In this document: positions 26,456-33,429 of the stretch, piece by piece
How positions within the stretch are numbered: position 1 is the first letter of the stretch
How the letters are laid out: the number at the start of each line of letters is the position of its first letter
Origin: Algicola sp.
GTDB taxonomy: Bacteria > Bacteroidota > Bacteroidia > Flavobacteriales > Flavobacteriaceae
Direction of reading: 5' to 3'
Assembly (NCBI GenBank): GCA_018222875.1
Contig: JAAEZL010000017.1
Coordinates: forward strand, 6,050-39,478
DNA length: 33,429 bases
Made by a program: the position numbers and the translations under genes
Notes under the pieces: model-generated
The model's input: only the letters and a program-made list of their open reading frames with translations
Databases searched by the model: none
Told to the model about the DNA's origin: nothing

Positions 26456-27069
26456 TGATTCACATAAGTAATGAAGATATTGACAACTTTCACCATGTTT
26501 ATCGAATCAATTTAATAAACAGTTGTTCTGGTTATAAATCGGCTAATTTACTTGGAACCAAATCGGTTGATGGCATTGAAAATGTCGCAGTATTTAGTTC
26601 TGTAACTCACATTGGTTCTAACCCTCCTATGCTTGGGTTCTTTTTACGTCCAACTACTGTGATGCGAAATACTTATGAAAATTTAAAGTCAACTGGATTT
26701 TACACCATCAATCACATTCATAAATCCATTTTAGAAGAGGCACATCATACGTCTGCTAAATACGATTCAGAAATTTCAGAATTTGATAAAACGACTCTAA
26801 ATTCAGAATATAAAAAATCGTTTCAGGCACCTTTTGTAAAAGATACGCCTTTGCAACTGGCTATGGAATATGTTGAAGAATACAATATCAAAGCAAATAA
26901 CACTATCTTGGTTGTTGGAAAAATCGTCGAAATACACGTTAATGAAGAACTTCTGGAAGACGATGGTTTCATTAATTTATCAAAAGCTGACGTAGCAACC
27001 ATTAATGGTTTGGATGCGTATGCTATTCCTAAACAAAATAAACGCTTTGGCTATCAAAGACCAAAATAA
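26455..27069 (+). CDS. Flavin reductase-like FMN-binding protein
   Basis: A 204-residue protein with the split-barrel flavin reductase-like domain. Visible features are the N-terminal SCSGYKSANLLGTKS, the strand VAVFSSVTHIGSNPPMLGFFLRP (FMN-phosphate side) and TGFYTINHIHKSILEEAH. It would reduce or bind FMN in the cytoplasm. The start ATG overlaps the kinase stop by one base. Next to three flavin-dependent photolyases, supply of reduced flavin is an attractive but unproven role. Confidence 0.88.
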   Translation: MIHISNEDIDNFHHVYRINLINSCSGYKSANLLGTKSVDGIENVAVFSSVTHIGSNPPMLGFFLRPTTVMRNTYENLKSTGFYTINHIHKSILEEAHHTSAKYDSEISEFDKTTLNSEYKKSFQAPFVKDTPLQLAMEYVEEYNIKANNTILVVGKIVEIHVNEELLEDDGFINLSKADVATINGLDAYAIPKQNKRFGYQRPK

Positions 27070-27076
27070 TTAACAC

Positions 27077-28501
27077 ATGAAAATTCTTGTAACAGGCGCA
27101 ACAGGTTACATTGGTAAACGATTAATTCCGTTATTGGCCAATGATGAACATCATGTTGTGTGCGCTGTTCGCGACAAACTTCGTGCTGACAAAAATTATG
27201 CTGAGGAAGATTTAATTGATGTGGTTGAAGCCGATTTTTTAAAACCTGAAACACTTCAGAGTATTCCAAAAGACATTGATGTTGCCTATTACCTGATTCA
27301 TTCCATGTCTAATTCTTCAAAAGATTTTGAGTCACTTGAAGAACGATGTGCTGTTAATTTTAAAGATTACATCGAAACTACAAATGCAAAACAGGTTATT
27401 TATCTCAGCGGAATTACAAACGAAGAGAATTTATCTAAACACTTACAATCTCGCAAAAATGTTGAAAAACGTTTAGAATCTAAGGCTTACGCACTCACAA
27501 TTTTTAAAGCTGGAATAATCGTTGGCTCTGGAAGTTCTTCCTTTGAAATCATTAGAGATCTTGTTGAAAAATTGCCGTTTATGATAGCTCCTAAATGGTT
27601 GAATACTAAAACACAACCACTTTCGGTAAGGGATGTTCTAGCTTTTTTGCACAGAGGTGCAGGACGAGAAGAATTATATAACAAATCTTTTGATGTGTTT
27701 GGTCCTGAAGTCCTCACTTACAAACAGATGCTTTTACAATTTGCTGAAGTTAGAGGTCTAAAGCGCTCCATTTTGACAGTTCCTGTGATGACGCCAAAAT
27801 TATCATCCTACTGGTTGTATTTTGTCACATCAACGTCGTACAAGCTTGCAACTTCTTTAGTTGACAGTATGGGAGTTCAAATTATAGGTAAGAAAAGTGA
27901 TATCAATAACATACTGAAAGTAAATCCACTGACTTACAAACAAGCTGTTGAACTGGCTTTTGAGAAAATAGAGCAAAATAGCATTGTATCTAGTTGGAAA
28001 GATTCAATGGTTAGTAGTGGCAGACTTCGCAATAATCTTCATAAATACATCAACGTTCCAAAATTTGGCTGTTTTACAGATTACAAAGAACGAAAGGTTA
28101 CTGATACTGAAAAAACAATTGACAGAATATGGAGTATTGGAGGCACTAATGGCTGGTATTACGGCACATTTCTCTGGAAGATCAGAGGTTATATTGATAA
28201 ACTTTTTGGTGGTATAGGTTTACGTCGCGGAAGAACAAGTCCGACCGATTTAGATGTTGGTGATGCCTTGGATTTTTGGCGTGTTATTTTTGCAGATAAA
28301 GAACAACAAAAACTTCTACTCTATGCTGAAATGCGACTTCCTGGTGAAGCTTGGCTGGAGTTTAAAATTGAAAATGGAGTGCTAAAACAAACGGCTACTT
28401 TTAGACCACGCGGACTTTGGGGCAGATTGTACTGGTATAGTGTATTGCCTTTTCATGGATTTATTTTTCGAGGTATGATAAATAAACTTGTAGATGTCTA
28501 A
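27077..28501 (+). CDS. SDR-family oxidoreductase with C-terminal DUF2867
   Basis: A 474-residue two-domain protein. The N-terminal atypical short-chain dehydrogenase/NAD(P)-binding domain opens with [14 protein letters not shown] (GxxGxxG) and extends to about residue 290. The C-terminal DUF2867 domain (about 310-474) contains [21 protein letters not shown] and the conserved ending [20 protein letters not shown]. Proteins of this shape are often encoded near photolyases and light-inducible genes in other bacteria. The substrate is unknown. The last eight bases overlap the start of the DUF2256 gene. Confidence 0.9.
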   Translation: MKILVTGATGYIGKRLIPLLANDEHHVVCAVRDKLRADKNYAEEDLIDVVEADFLKPETLQSIPKDIDVAYYLIHSMSNSSKDFESLEERCAVNFKDYIETTNAKQVIYLSGITNEENLSKHLQSRKNVEKRLESKAYALTIFKAGIIVGSGSSSFEIIRDLVEKLPFMIAPKWLNTKTQPLSVRDVLAFLHRGAGREELYNKSFDVFGPEVLTYKQMLLQFAEVRGLKRSILTVPVMTPKLSSYWLYFVTSTSYKLATSLVDSMGVQIIGKKSDINNILKVNPLTYKQAVELAFEKIEQNSIVSSWKDSMVSSGRLRNNLHKYINVPKFGCFTDYKERKVTDTEKTIDRIWSIGGTNGWYYGTFLWKIRGYIDKLFGGIGLRRGRTSPTDLDVGDALDFWRVIFADKEQQKLLLYAEMRLPGEAWLEFKIENGVLKQTATFRPRGLWGRLYWYSVLPFHGFIFRGMINKLVDV

Positions 28502-28637
28502 TCACAAAAAAACACACTTACCAGAAAAGACATGTCACACTTGTGGTTTACCTTTTAGCTGGAGAAAAAAATGGAAAAAAAACTGGGATGAAGTGAAATA
28601 TTGTAGTAAAAAATGCAGGAGAAACAAAACGACATAG
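28494..28637 (+). CDS. DUF2256 zinc-ribbon-like small protein
   Basis: A 47-residue protein read from the ATG at 28494 to the TAG at 28637, too short for usual ORF cut-offs. It has two Cys pairs, Cys14-x2-Cys17 in [15 protein letters not shown] and Cys37-x3-Cys41 in YCSKKCR, with a Trp/Lys-rich middle. This is the DUF2256 pattern, which I know as a small protein encoded next to cryptochromes and photolyases. Its start overlaps the SDR gene by eight bases and its end overlaps the cryptochrome start by 25, so its expression is tightly tied to both. It may be a nucleic-acid- or metal-binding partner. Confidence 0.88.
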   Translation: MSNHKKTHLPEKTCHTCGLPFSWRKKWKKNWDEVKYCSKKCRRNKTT

Positions 28638-29923
28638 CATTAGTATGGTTTAGAAACGATTTGAGAGTTCAGGATAATACGGTTTTGAACAACGTCATTC
28701 GTAGCCATCAATCGGTTATTGCCTGTTATTGTTTTGATCCCAAACATTACCAAATCTCTGAATATGGCTTTAAAAAAACCGAAAAGTTCCGAGCTAAGTT
28801 TTTAATTGAAACCATTCACGACTTAAAACATAATCTAAAAGCATGTAATATAGAATTGCTTGTCGCTCATGAATCTCCTGAAACTTTTATAAAATCACTG
28901 GTTGCAAGATTCAACATCCAATCGATGTATCTGCAGAAAGAATGGACAAGCGAAGAAGTTGAAACTCTAAACAATGTTAGAACCTCCTTACCTTCAGAAA
29001 TTAACATTCATGAATATTATGACCAGTTTCTGTATCATCCGAAAGACATCAACATGTCATTATCAGAGATTCCTCAGGTTTTTACCAATTTCAGAAAAAA
29101 AGTTGAAAAGTATAGTAAAGTCAGACCACCAGTAGAAAATCATTCCACAGAAAAAACAGTTGACTTAACTAATAATACTAAAATTCCAACACTTGAAGAT
29201 TTAGGTTTTGAAACTTTTGAAACCCATCCAAACTCAGCATTTCCTTTTACAGGAGGTGAAACAAATGCTTTAAACAGACTTAATAATTACTTTTTTGAAA
29301 CTAAAACATTAGTCATTTATAAAAAGACCAGAAACGGATTGGCAGGAACTGGTTTTAGTTCAAAATTCTCATCATGGCTGGCTAATGGAAGCATTTCATC
29401 AAGAACGATTTATAATAAGGTCAAAGAATTTGAAAATAAACATTTTAAAAATGAATCTACCTACTGGTTGATTTTTGAATTGATTTGGAGGGATTATTTT
29501 AAATACATCTCACTAAAACATCAAAACAATATTTTCAAAGTTGAAGGCATTTTAAAGAAAGATTACGATTGGAAGACTGATGACCATGAAATCCGGAAAT
29601 GGATAGACGGAAAAACCAAATCTTCCTTTGTAAATGCCAACATGATAGAAATCAAAAAAACAGGTTGGATGAGTAATCGAGGTCGCCAAAATGTGGCTTC
29701 CTTTTTTGCAAAAGACATGTTATTAGACTGGCGAATTGGAGCTGCCTATTTTGAATCGATGCTAATTGATTACGATGTTCATAGTAATTACGGCAACTGG
29801 ATGTACGTTGCTGGTGTTGGTAATGATCCCAGAGATCGAAAATTTAATGTTGATTTACAAGCTACACGCTACGATGCCAATGGTAATTTTCAAAAGTTAT
29901 GGTTACAAGAAACGCTATTCTAA
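28613..29923 (+). CDS. Cryptochrome-DASH (photolyase family)
   Basis: A 436-residue flavoprotein of the DASH cryptochrome class, which repairs cyclobutane pyrimidine dimers in single-stranded DNA with blue light. The antenna-domain start is [14 protein letters not shown]. The FAD domain shows [33 protein letters not shown] and the typical DASH sequence [22 protein letters not shown], with the conserved Asn and Trp by the FAD. The ATG at 28613 lies inside the DUF2256 gene. It is followed by a 119-base gap before the next photolyase. Confidence 0.95.
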   Translation: MQEKQNDIALVWFRNDLRVQDNTVLNNVIRSHQSVIACYCFDPKHYQISEYGFKKTEKFRAKFLIETIHDLKHNLKACNIELLVAHESPETFIKSLVARFNIQSMYLQKEWTSEEVETLNNVRTSLPSEINIHEYYDQFLYHPKDINMSLSEIPQVFTNFRKKVEKYSKVRPPVENHSTEKTVDLTNNTKIPTLEDLGFETFETHPNSAFPFTGGETNALNRLNNYFFETKTLVIYKKTRNGLAGTGFSSKFSSWLANGSISSRTIYNKVKEFENKHFKNESTYWLIFELIWRDYFKYISLKHQNNIFKVEGILKKDYDWKTDDHEIRKWIDGKTKSSFVNANMIEIKKTGWMSNRGRQNVASFFAKDMLLDWRIGAAYFESMLIDYDVHSNYGNWMYVAGVGNDPRDRKFNVDLQATRYDANGNFQKLWLQETLF

Positions 29924-29928
29924 AAAGG

Positions 29929-29977
29929 GTCAGTTCGGGTGATTTTAAAACCTTTCAAAATTGTATCGAGAATAGTG
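29929..29977. repeat. Imperfect inverted repeat between cryptochrome genes
   Basis: TTCGGGTGATTTT (29934-29946) and AAAATTGTATCGAGAA (29957-29972) form an imperfect inverted repeat starting eight bases after the cryptochrome-DASH stop. Its shape recalls another dispersed flavobacterial palindrome, but only this degenerate copy is seen here. Confidence 0.4.
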
Positions 29978-29990
29978 AATCAGCACCTTA

Positions 29991-29998
29991 TAATTTTG
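29991..29998 (+). promoter_or_regulatory. Candidate internal promoter before the FeS photolyase
   Basis: TAATTTTG is an exact TAnnTTTG match 44 bases upstream of the ATG at 30043. A TTG at 29961-29963 is 27 bases away, longer than the usual spacing. It may start a second transcript for the two downstream photolyase genes. Confidence 0.4.
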
Positions 29999-30042
29999 AA
30001 TACTGAAAACCATTCGCTCTAAGAAACAGAATAAATTAAAAA

Positions 30043-31575
30043 ATGAAAACACTCAGACTCATAGTAGGAGATCAGCTCAATATAAAACACTCATGGTTTA
30101 AAGAAACAAATGAGGATGTTACCTATTGTTTATTTGAAATGCGTCAGGAAACCGATTATGTAAAACATCACCTTCAAAAAGTAATTGGCTTTTTTGCTGC
30201 AATGCGTCAGTTTGCTGAAGATTTAAAAGCAGAAGGCCATAATGTAGACTATTTCAAAATTAATGATGAGAAAAACACACAGTCATTAACCGATAATCTT
30301 TCCAAATTAATAAAAGAACATGCTATTGAAAACTTTGAATACATCTATCCAGATGAATACAGGTTGGATAAGCAATTGCGTGATTTTTCGAATACATTAG
30401 ACCTCACTACCAATATCGTTTCAGCTGAACACTTTTATACCAAACGTAACGATTTAGCCACGTTTTTTAAAGGTAAAAAGCAATATCTCATGGAAAATTT
30501 TTACAGAGATATGCGAAAGAATCACGATATTTTAATGACTGCTGACCAACCGGAAGGAGGTAAATGGAATTACGATAAAAGCAACAGAAATAAATGGAAA
30601 GGTGATGTTGAAATTCCGAATTACAAATTATTCAAAAATGATGTTTCTGAAGTTGAAAACGATATAAAAAAGGCGAAAATTGAAACCATCGGACGATTCG
30701 ACACCAAAACGTTTTCCTATCCTATTACAAGAGTTCAAGCTTTAGAACAACTCAAATATTTTTGCGAAGCTTTACTCATTCATTTTGGAGATTATCAAGA
30801 TGCCATGCATACTGATGAAACCTATTTGTTTCATTCGAGGTTATCGTTTGCCATGAATTTAAAACTAATTTCGCCTAAAGATGTTGTAAAAACAGTCATG
30901 AACTACTACAGAAAACATGACGATGACATTGATATTTCTCAGGTAGAAGGCTTTGTGAGACAAATTATTGGCTGGCGAGAATATATGAGAGGTATGTACT
31001 GGGCGTTTATGCCAGGCTATACGTCTAAAAATGAATTGGACAACCACAATAAGCTTCCTGATTTTTTCTGGACAGGCAACACCAAAATGAATTGCCTGAA
31101 ACATGCTATAAATAATTCATTAGATAATGGTTACGCACATCACATTCAACGCTTAATGATTACAGGAAATTATGCCTTACTTACCCAAACGCATCCAGAC
31201 GAGGTTGACGATTGGTATCTGGGAATCTACGTCGATGCTATAGAATGGGTTCAACTCACAAATACACGAGGTATGAGTCAGTTTGCAGATGGCGGAAAAA
31301 TTGCGACTAAACCTTACGTCTCTTCAGGTTCCTATATTAATAAAATGAGCAATTACTGTAGCGGTTGTCAGTATAACAAATCTAAAAAAACTGGTGATGA
31401 TGCTTGTCCGTTTAACAGTCTGTACTGGAATTTCCTTGATGAAAAACGCGAACAGCTTGGGAACAATTACAGAATGGGAATGATGTACAGCCTTTCGGAT
31501 AAAATGGACAAACAACAACTTCAGAGTATAAAAGAAAAAGCACAACATATCATAGCACACCAAGATGATTACTAA
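30043..31575 (+). CDS. Iron-sulfur (6-4) photolyase, PhrB/FeS-BCP family
   Basis: A 510-residue photolyase of the bacterial FeS-BCP class that repairs (6-4) photoproducts. The N-terminus LRLIVGDQLN and the stretch IYPDEYRLDKQL are typical of the antenna domain, which in PhrB binds dimethylribityllumazine. The four [4Fe-4S] cysteines are Cys351, Cys439, Cys442 and Cys455 (MNCLKHA, YCSGCQYN, DACPFN), each one position from those of Agrobacterium PhrB. His366/His367 in YAHHIQRLM match its catalytic histidines. The stop overlaps the next photolyase start by 11 bases. It is set apart from the upstream genes by a gap with a possible promoter. Confidence 0.96.
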   Translation: MKTLRLIVGDQLNIKHSWFKETNEDVTYCLFEMRQETDYVKHHLQKVIGFFAAMRQFAEDLKAEGHNVDYFKINDEKNTQSLTDNLSKLIKEHAIENFEYIYPDEYRLDKQLRDFSNTLDLTTNIVSAEHFYTKRNDLATFFKGKKQYLMENFYRDMRKNHDILMTADQPEGGKWNYDKSNRNKWKGDVEIPNYKLFKNDVSEVENDIKKAKIETIGRFDTKTFSYPITRVQALEQLKYFCEALLIHFGDYQDAMHTDETYLFHSRLSFAMNLKLISPKDVVKTVMNYYRKHDDDIDISQVEGFVRQIIGWREYMRGMYWAFMPGYTSKNELDNHNKLPDFFWTGNTKMNCLKHAINNSLDNGYAHHIQRLMITGNYALLTQTHPDEVDDWYLGIYVDAIEWVQLTNTRGMSQFADGGKIATKPYVSSGSYINKMSNYCSGCQYNKSKKTGDDACPFNSLYWNFLDEKREQLGNNYRMGMMYSLSDKMDKQQLQSIKEKAQHIIAHQDDY

Positions 31576-33049
31576 GGCTCCAAAAATAAATGTAGTTTGG
31601 CTAAAACGTGATCTTCGATTAGAAGATAACGAAGCCATAGTCAATGCACTTGAAACTGGTGAACGCACACTCCTGCTCTATGCGTTTGAAACAATGCTGA
31701 TGGAAGACAAACATTACAGTGAACGTCATTGGAATTTTGTAAAGGAATCGATCAGAGATTTGAATCTGCACCTCAAACCTTACCATACAAAAGTGTTAAC
31801 TGTTGAAGCAGATATTATTTCAGCTATAAATCAGCTTATGGAATTGTATACGATTAAAGATATATATTCACATCAGGAAACTGGAATTCTTATCACGTAT
31901 AACCGAGATAAAACGTTTAAACGCTTTTGCAAAAACAATGTAATCACCTGGCACGAATCTATAAATAATGGTGTGCAACGTGGTTTAAAAGATCGTGAAA
32001 AATGGACAGACATGTGCAATACCTATTTTGATACTGAACCACTTCCATTTAATCCTTCTCCTAACCAATTGCTGAACTTAAAAGAAATTGAAGCTTTAGA
32101 AGAACTACTTATTGTTCCGTCGTTAGAAACTCCAGAAGATACTTTATTTCAAAAAGGCGGTCGCTCAACAGGAATGAAGTATTTAAATTCGTTTCTCGAC
32201 AAACGTTATGTAAATTACATGTTTCACATTTCTAAGCCAGAACTCGCTAGAACAGGCTGTAGCCGAATCTCACCTTACATTTCCTGGGGAAATTTATCGA
32301 TAAGAGAAGTGTATAGAAAAGCTTTTTTTCTAAAGAAAACCGCAGAGAACAAAAAGTCGCTGGAAGCTTTCATGTCACGTCTGAGATGGCAGGCGCACTT
32401 CATTCAGAAGTTTGAGATGGAACACACCATGGAGCAGGAAAGTATAAATAAAGGATTTCAAAAATTAAAAAAAGAAATTTCTTATCAGTATCAAATCGCA
32501 TGGAAAACAGGACAAACAGGTTATCCATTGGTCGATGCCTGTATGCGTTGTTTAAATGAAACTGGCTATTTAAATTTTAGAATGCGTGCGCTTGTCGTAT
32601 CGTTTTTTACACATAATCTATGGCAACCTTGGCAAGCTGCTTCACAACATTTATCACAAATGTTTTTAGATTTTGAACCTGGAATTCACTTTCCACAACT
32701 TCAAATGCAAGCAGGTGAAACCGGAACAAATATGCTTAGAATCTACAATCCTGTAAAAAATAGTTTAGAGCATGATCCTGAGGCCGAATTTATTAAGAAA
32801 TGGGTTCCGGAACTTAAAGATTTAGATACTCCTTTTGCTCACGAACCTTATATAATGACTGAATTGGAACAGCAACTTTATAATGTTCATCTCGGTAAAG
32901 ATTATCCGTTTCCAATTGTTGAAATCAAAGAAACCCGGAAAAAAGCGTCAGAAATCTTGTGGAATCTCCGCAAAAATAAAAAAGTCAAAGACGAAAGTCT
33001 CAGAATTCTTAAAAAACACACCTTAAGAGGACCGAAATTTTCCGATTAA
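31565..33049 (+). CDS. Divergent photolyase/cryptochrome-like flavoprotein
   Basis: A 494-residue member of the photolyase superfamily. The antenna domain begins INVVWLKRDLRLEDNEA. The FAD domain has LSIREVYRKAF, FMSRLRWQAHFIQKFE and the class I-like TGQTGYPLVDACMRCLNETGYLNFRMRALVVSFFTHNLW. Where class I enzymes have Asn-Asn-x-x-Trp-Gln-Trp before the RI(F/Y)NP sequence, this one reads HFPQLQMQAGETG (about 375-387), so the FAD-proximal Asn and both Trp are replaced. It is probably a distinct photolyase or photoreceptor clade rather than a standard CPD photolyase. The start lies inside the FeS photolyase gene, so the two are translationally coupled. Confidence 0.9.
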   Translation: MITKAPKINVVWLKRDLRLEDNEAIVNALETGERTLLLYAFETMLMEDKHYSERHWNFVKESIRDLNLHLKPYHTKVLTVEADIISAINQLMELYTIKDIYSHQETGILITYNRDKTFKRFCKNNVITWHESINNGVQRGLKDREKWTDMCNTYFDTEPLPFNPSPNQLLNLKEIEALEELLIVPSLETPEDTLFQKGGRSTGMKYLNSFLDKRYVNYMFHISKPELARTGCSRISPYISWGNLSIREVYRKAFFLKKTAENKKSLEAFMSRLRWQAHFIQKFEMEHTMEQESINKGFQKLKKEISYQYQIAWKTGQTGYPLVDACMRCLNETGYLNFRMRALVVSFFTHNLWQPWQAASQHLSQMFLDFEPGIHFPQLQMQAGETGTNMLRIYNPVKNSLEHDPEAEFIKKWVPELKDLDTPFAHEPYIMTELEQQLYNVHLGKDYPFPIVEIKETRKKASEILWNLRKNKKVKDESLRILKKHTLRGPKFSD

Positions 33050-33064
33050 ACATCTCAAATTCAA

Positions 33065-33429
33065 TTGTTTAAAATTCATAAACATGTGTTTGTAAATTTG
33101 AGTATTCAAGAAAAACAAATAGAATTGATTTTAGACACCACACATCCAAATAAAGAACACAAAAAAATTATTAATGATTTAATTGGAAAGCCATTTTCAT
33201 TTTTTGAATCTTTAAGAATGGGAGGTGTCGGTTCAAAGCGAATGATTATTGAAGACGCGAGTCCTAACATGCAGCAATACCTGAACCTTGTTTCAGATAT
33301 AAACTATGCTAATATTGAAATGCGATCAGATGGCATCATAGTTTACATCAACAAAGGACTTAAAAATTACACCTGGATTATTCCTTATTACCAGTTAGTC
33401 ATTTACAAGACAAATGGAGCCAGTATTCA
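33065..33429 (+). CDS. Partial gene, unknown function (runs off right edge)
   Basis: An open frame begins right after the last photolyase stop and stays open to the end of the window, giving about 121 residues from the TTG at 33065 (FKIHKHVFVNLSIQEKQ). The best-conserved-looking part is MGGVGSKRMIIEDASPNMQ, then NYANIEMRSDGIIVYINKG and TWIIPYYQLVIYK. There is no signal peptide or membrane helix. I do not recognise the family with confidence; the TTG start is the first plausible one, since the first in-frame ATG is some 50 codons in. Its position suggests it belongs to the photolyase cluster. Confidence 0.65.
   Translation, partial: MFKIHKHVFVNLSIQEKQIELILDTTHPNKEHKKIINDLIGKPFSFFESLRMGGVGSKRMIIEDASPNMQQYLNLVSDINYANIEMRSDGIIVYINKGLKNYTWIIPYYQLVIYKTNGASI

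Noticed and set aside
31324-31668. 114-residue minus-strand open frame across the photolyase overlap
   Set aside because: It is antisense to two strongly supported photolyase genes, with low-complexity Phe/Ser-rich sequence and no motif.

Overview
The window is AT-rich bacterial chromosome from a member of the Bacteroidota, almost certainly a marine-type Flavobacteriaceae. Several things point there: the bamD-rpoZ-coaBC order, lipoproteins with a Cys right after a short signal peptide, a DUF2911 protein, a secreted sugar dehydrogenase ending in a type IX secretion sorting domain, promoter-like TAnnTTTG elements in place of sigma70 -10 boxes, no obvious Shine-Dalgarno sequences, and families of short palindromic repeats. 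No tRNA, rRNA, CRISPR array or transposase was seen, and no gene-free stretch exceeds 300 bases.

Layout. (1) 1-3095, minus strand: DUF6913-like gene, dapA, bamD, rpoZ and coaBC (cut by the left edge). (2) 3168-4839, plus: a 5'-nucleotidase split into separate C-terminal and metallophosphatase genes. (3) 4844-6907: two related 8-TM proteins of unknown function around a DoxX-like gene. (4) 7006-10473, minus: ligA, prmC and a GNAT acetyltransferase. (5) 10527-14168, plus: LEA-type lipoprotein, ribD, HAD hydrolase, EamA transporter and a YigZ/IMPACT protein, facing a thioesterase at 14165-14575. (6) 14767-18850, plus: dnaA, a low-molecular-weight phosphatase, a PQQ-type sugar dehydrogenase and an RsmI-like methyltransferase. 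(7) 18935-23209, plus: a secreted PIG-L deacetylase, a 31-residue membrane peptide and a sodium:solute symporter, closed by a strong bidirectional terminator shared with the opposing DUF2911 gene. (8) 24418-33429, plus: a light/DNA-repair gene cluster.

The most notable region is the last one. A TetR-like regulator sits behind a perfect 30-base palindrome. It is followed, almost without gaps, by an ABC1/UbiB-like kinase, a flavin reductase, an SDR-DUF2867 oxidoreductase, a 47-residue DUF2256 zinc-ribbon-like protein, a cryptochrome-DASH, an iron-sulfur (6-4) photolyase of the PhrB/FeS-BCP type, and a third photolyase-like flavoprotein that lacks the usual Trp-Gln-Trp motif at the FAD. A partial gene of unknown function follows. 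The layout suggests a light or UV/oxidative-stress response unit with three distinct photolyase/cryptochrome lineages and accessory redox proteins.

A second theme is small palindromic repeats. Three copies of one family (two as an inverted pair after ribD, one inside prmC) show compensatory base changes at the base of a hairpin. prmC also holds a copy-like segment of a second palindrome family. Both are in frame and lie close to its methyltransferase core motifs.
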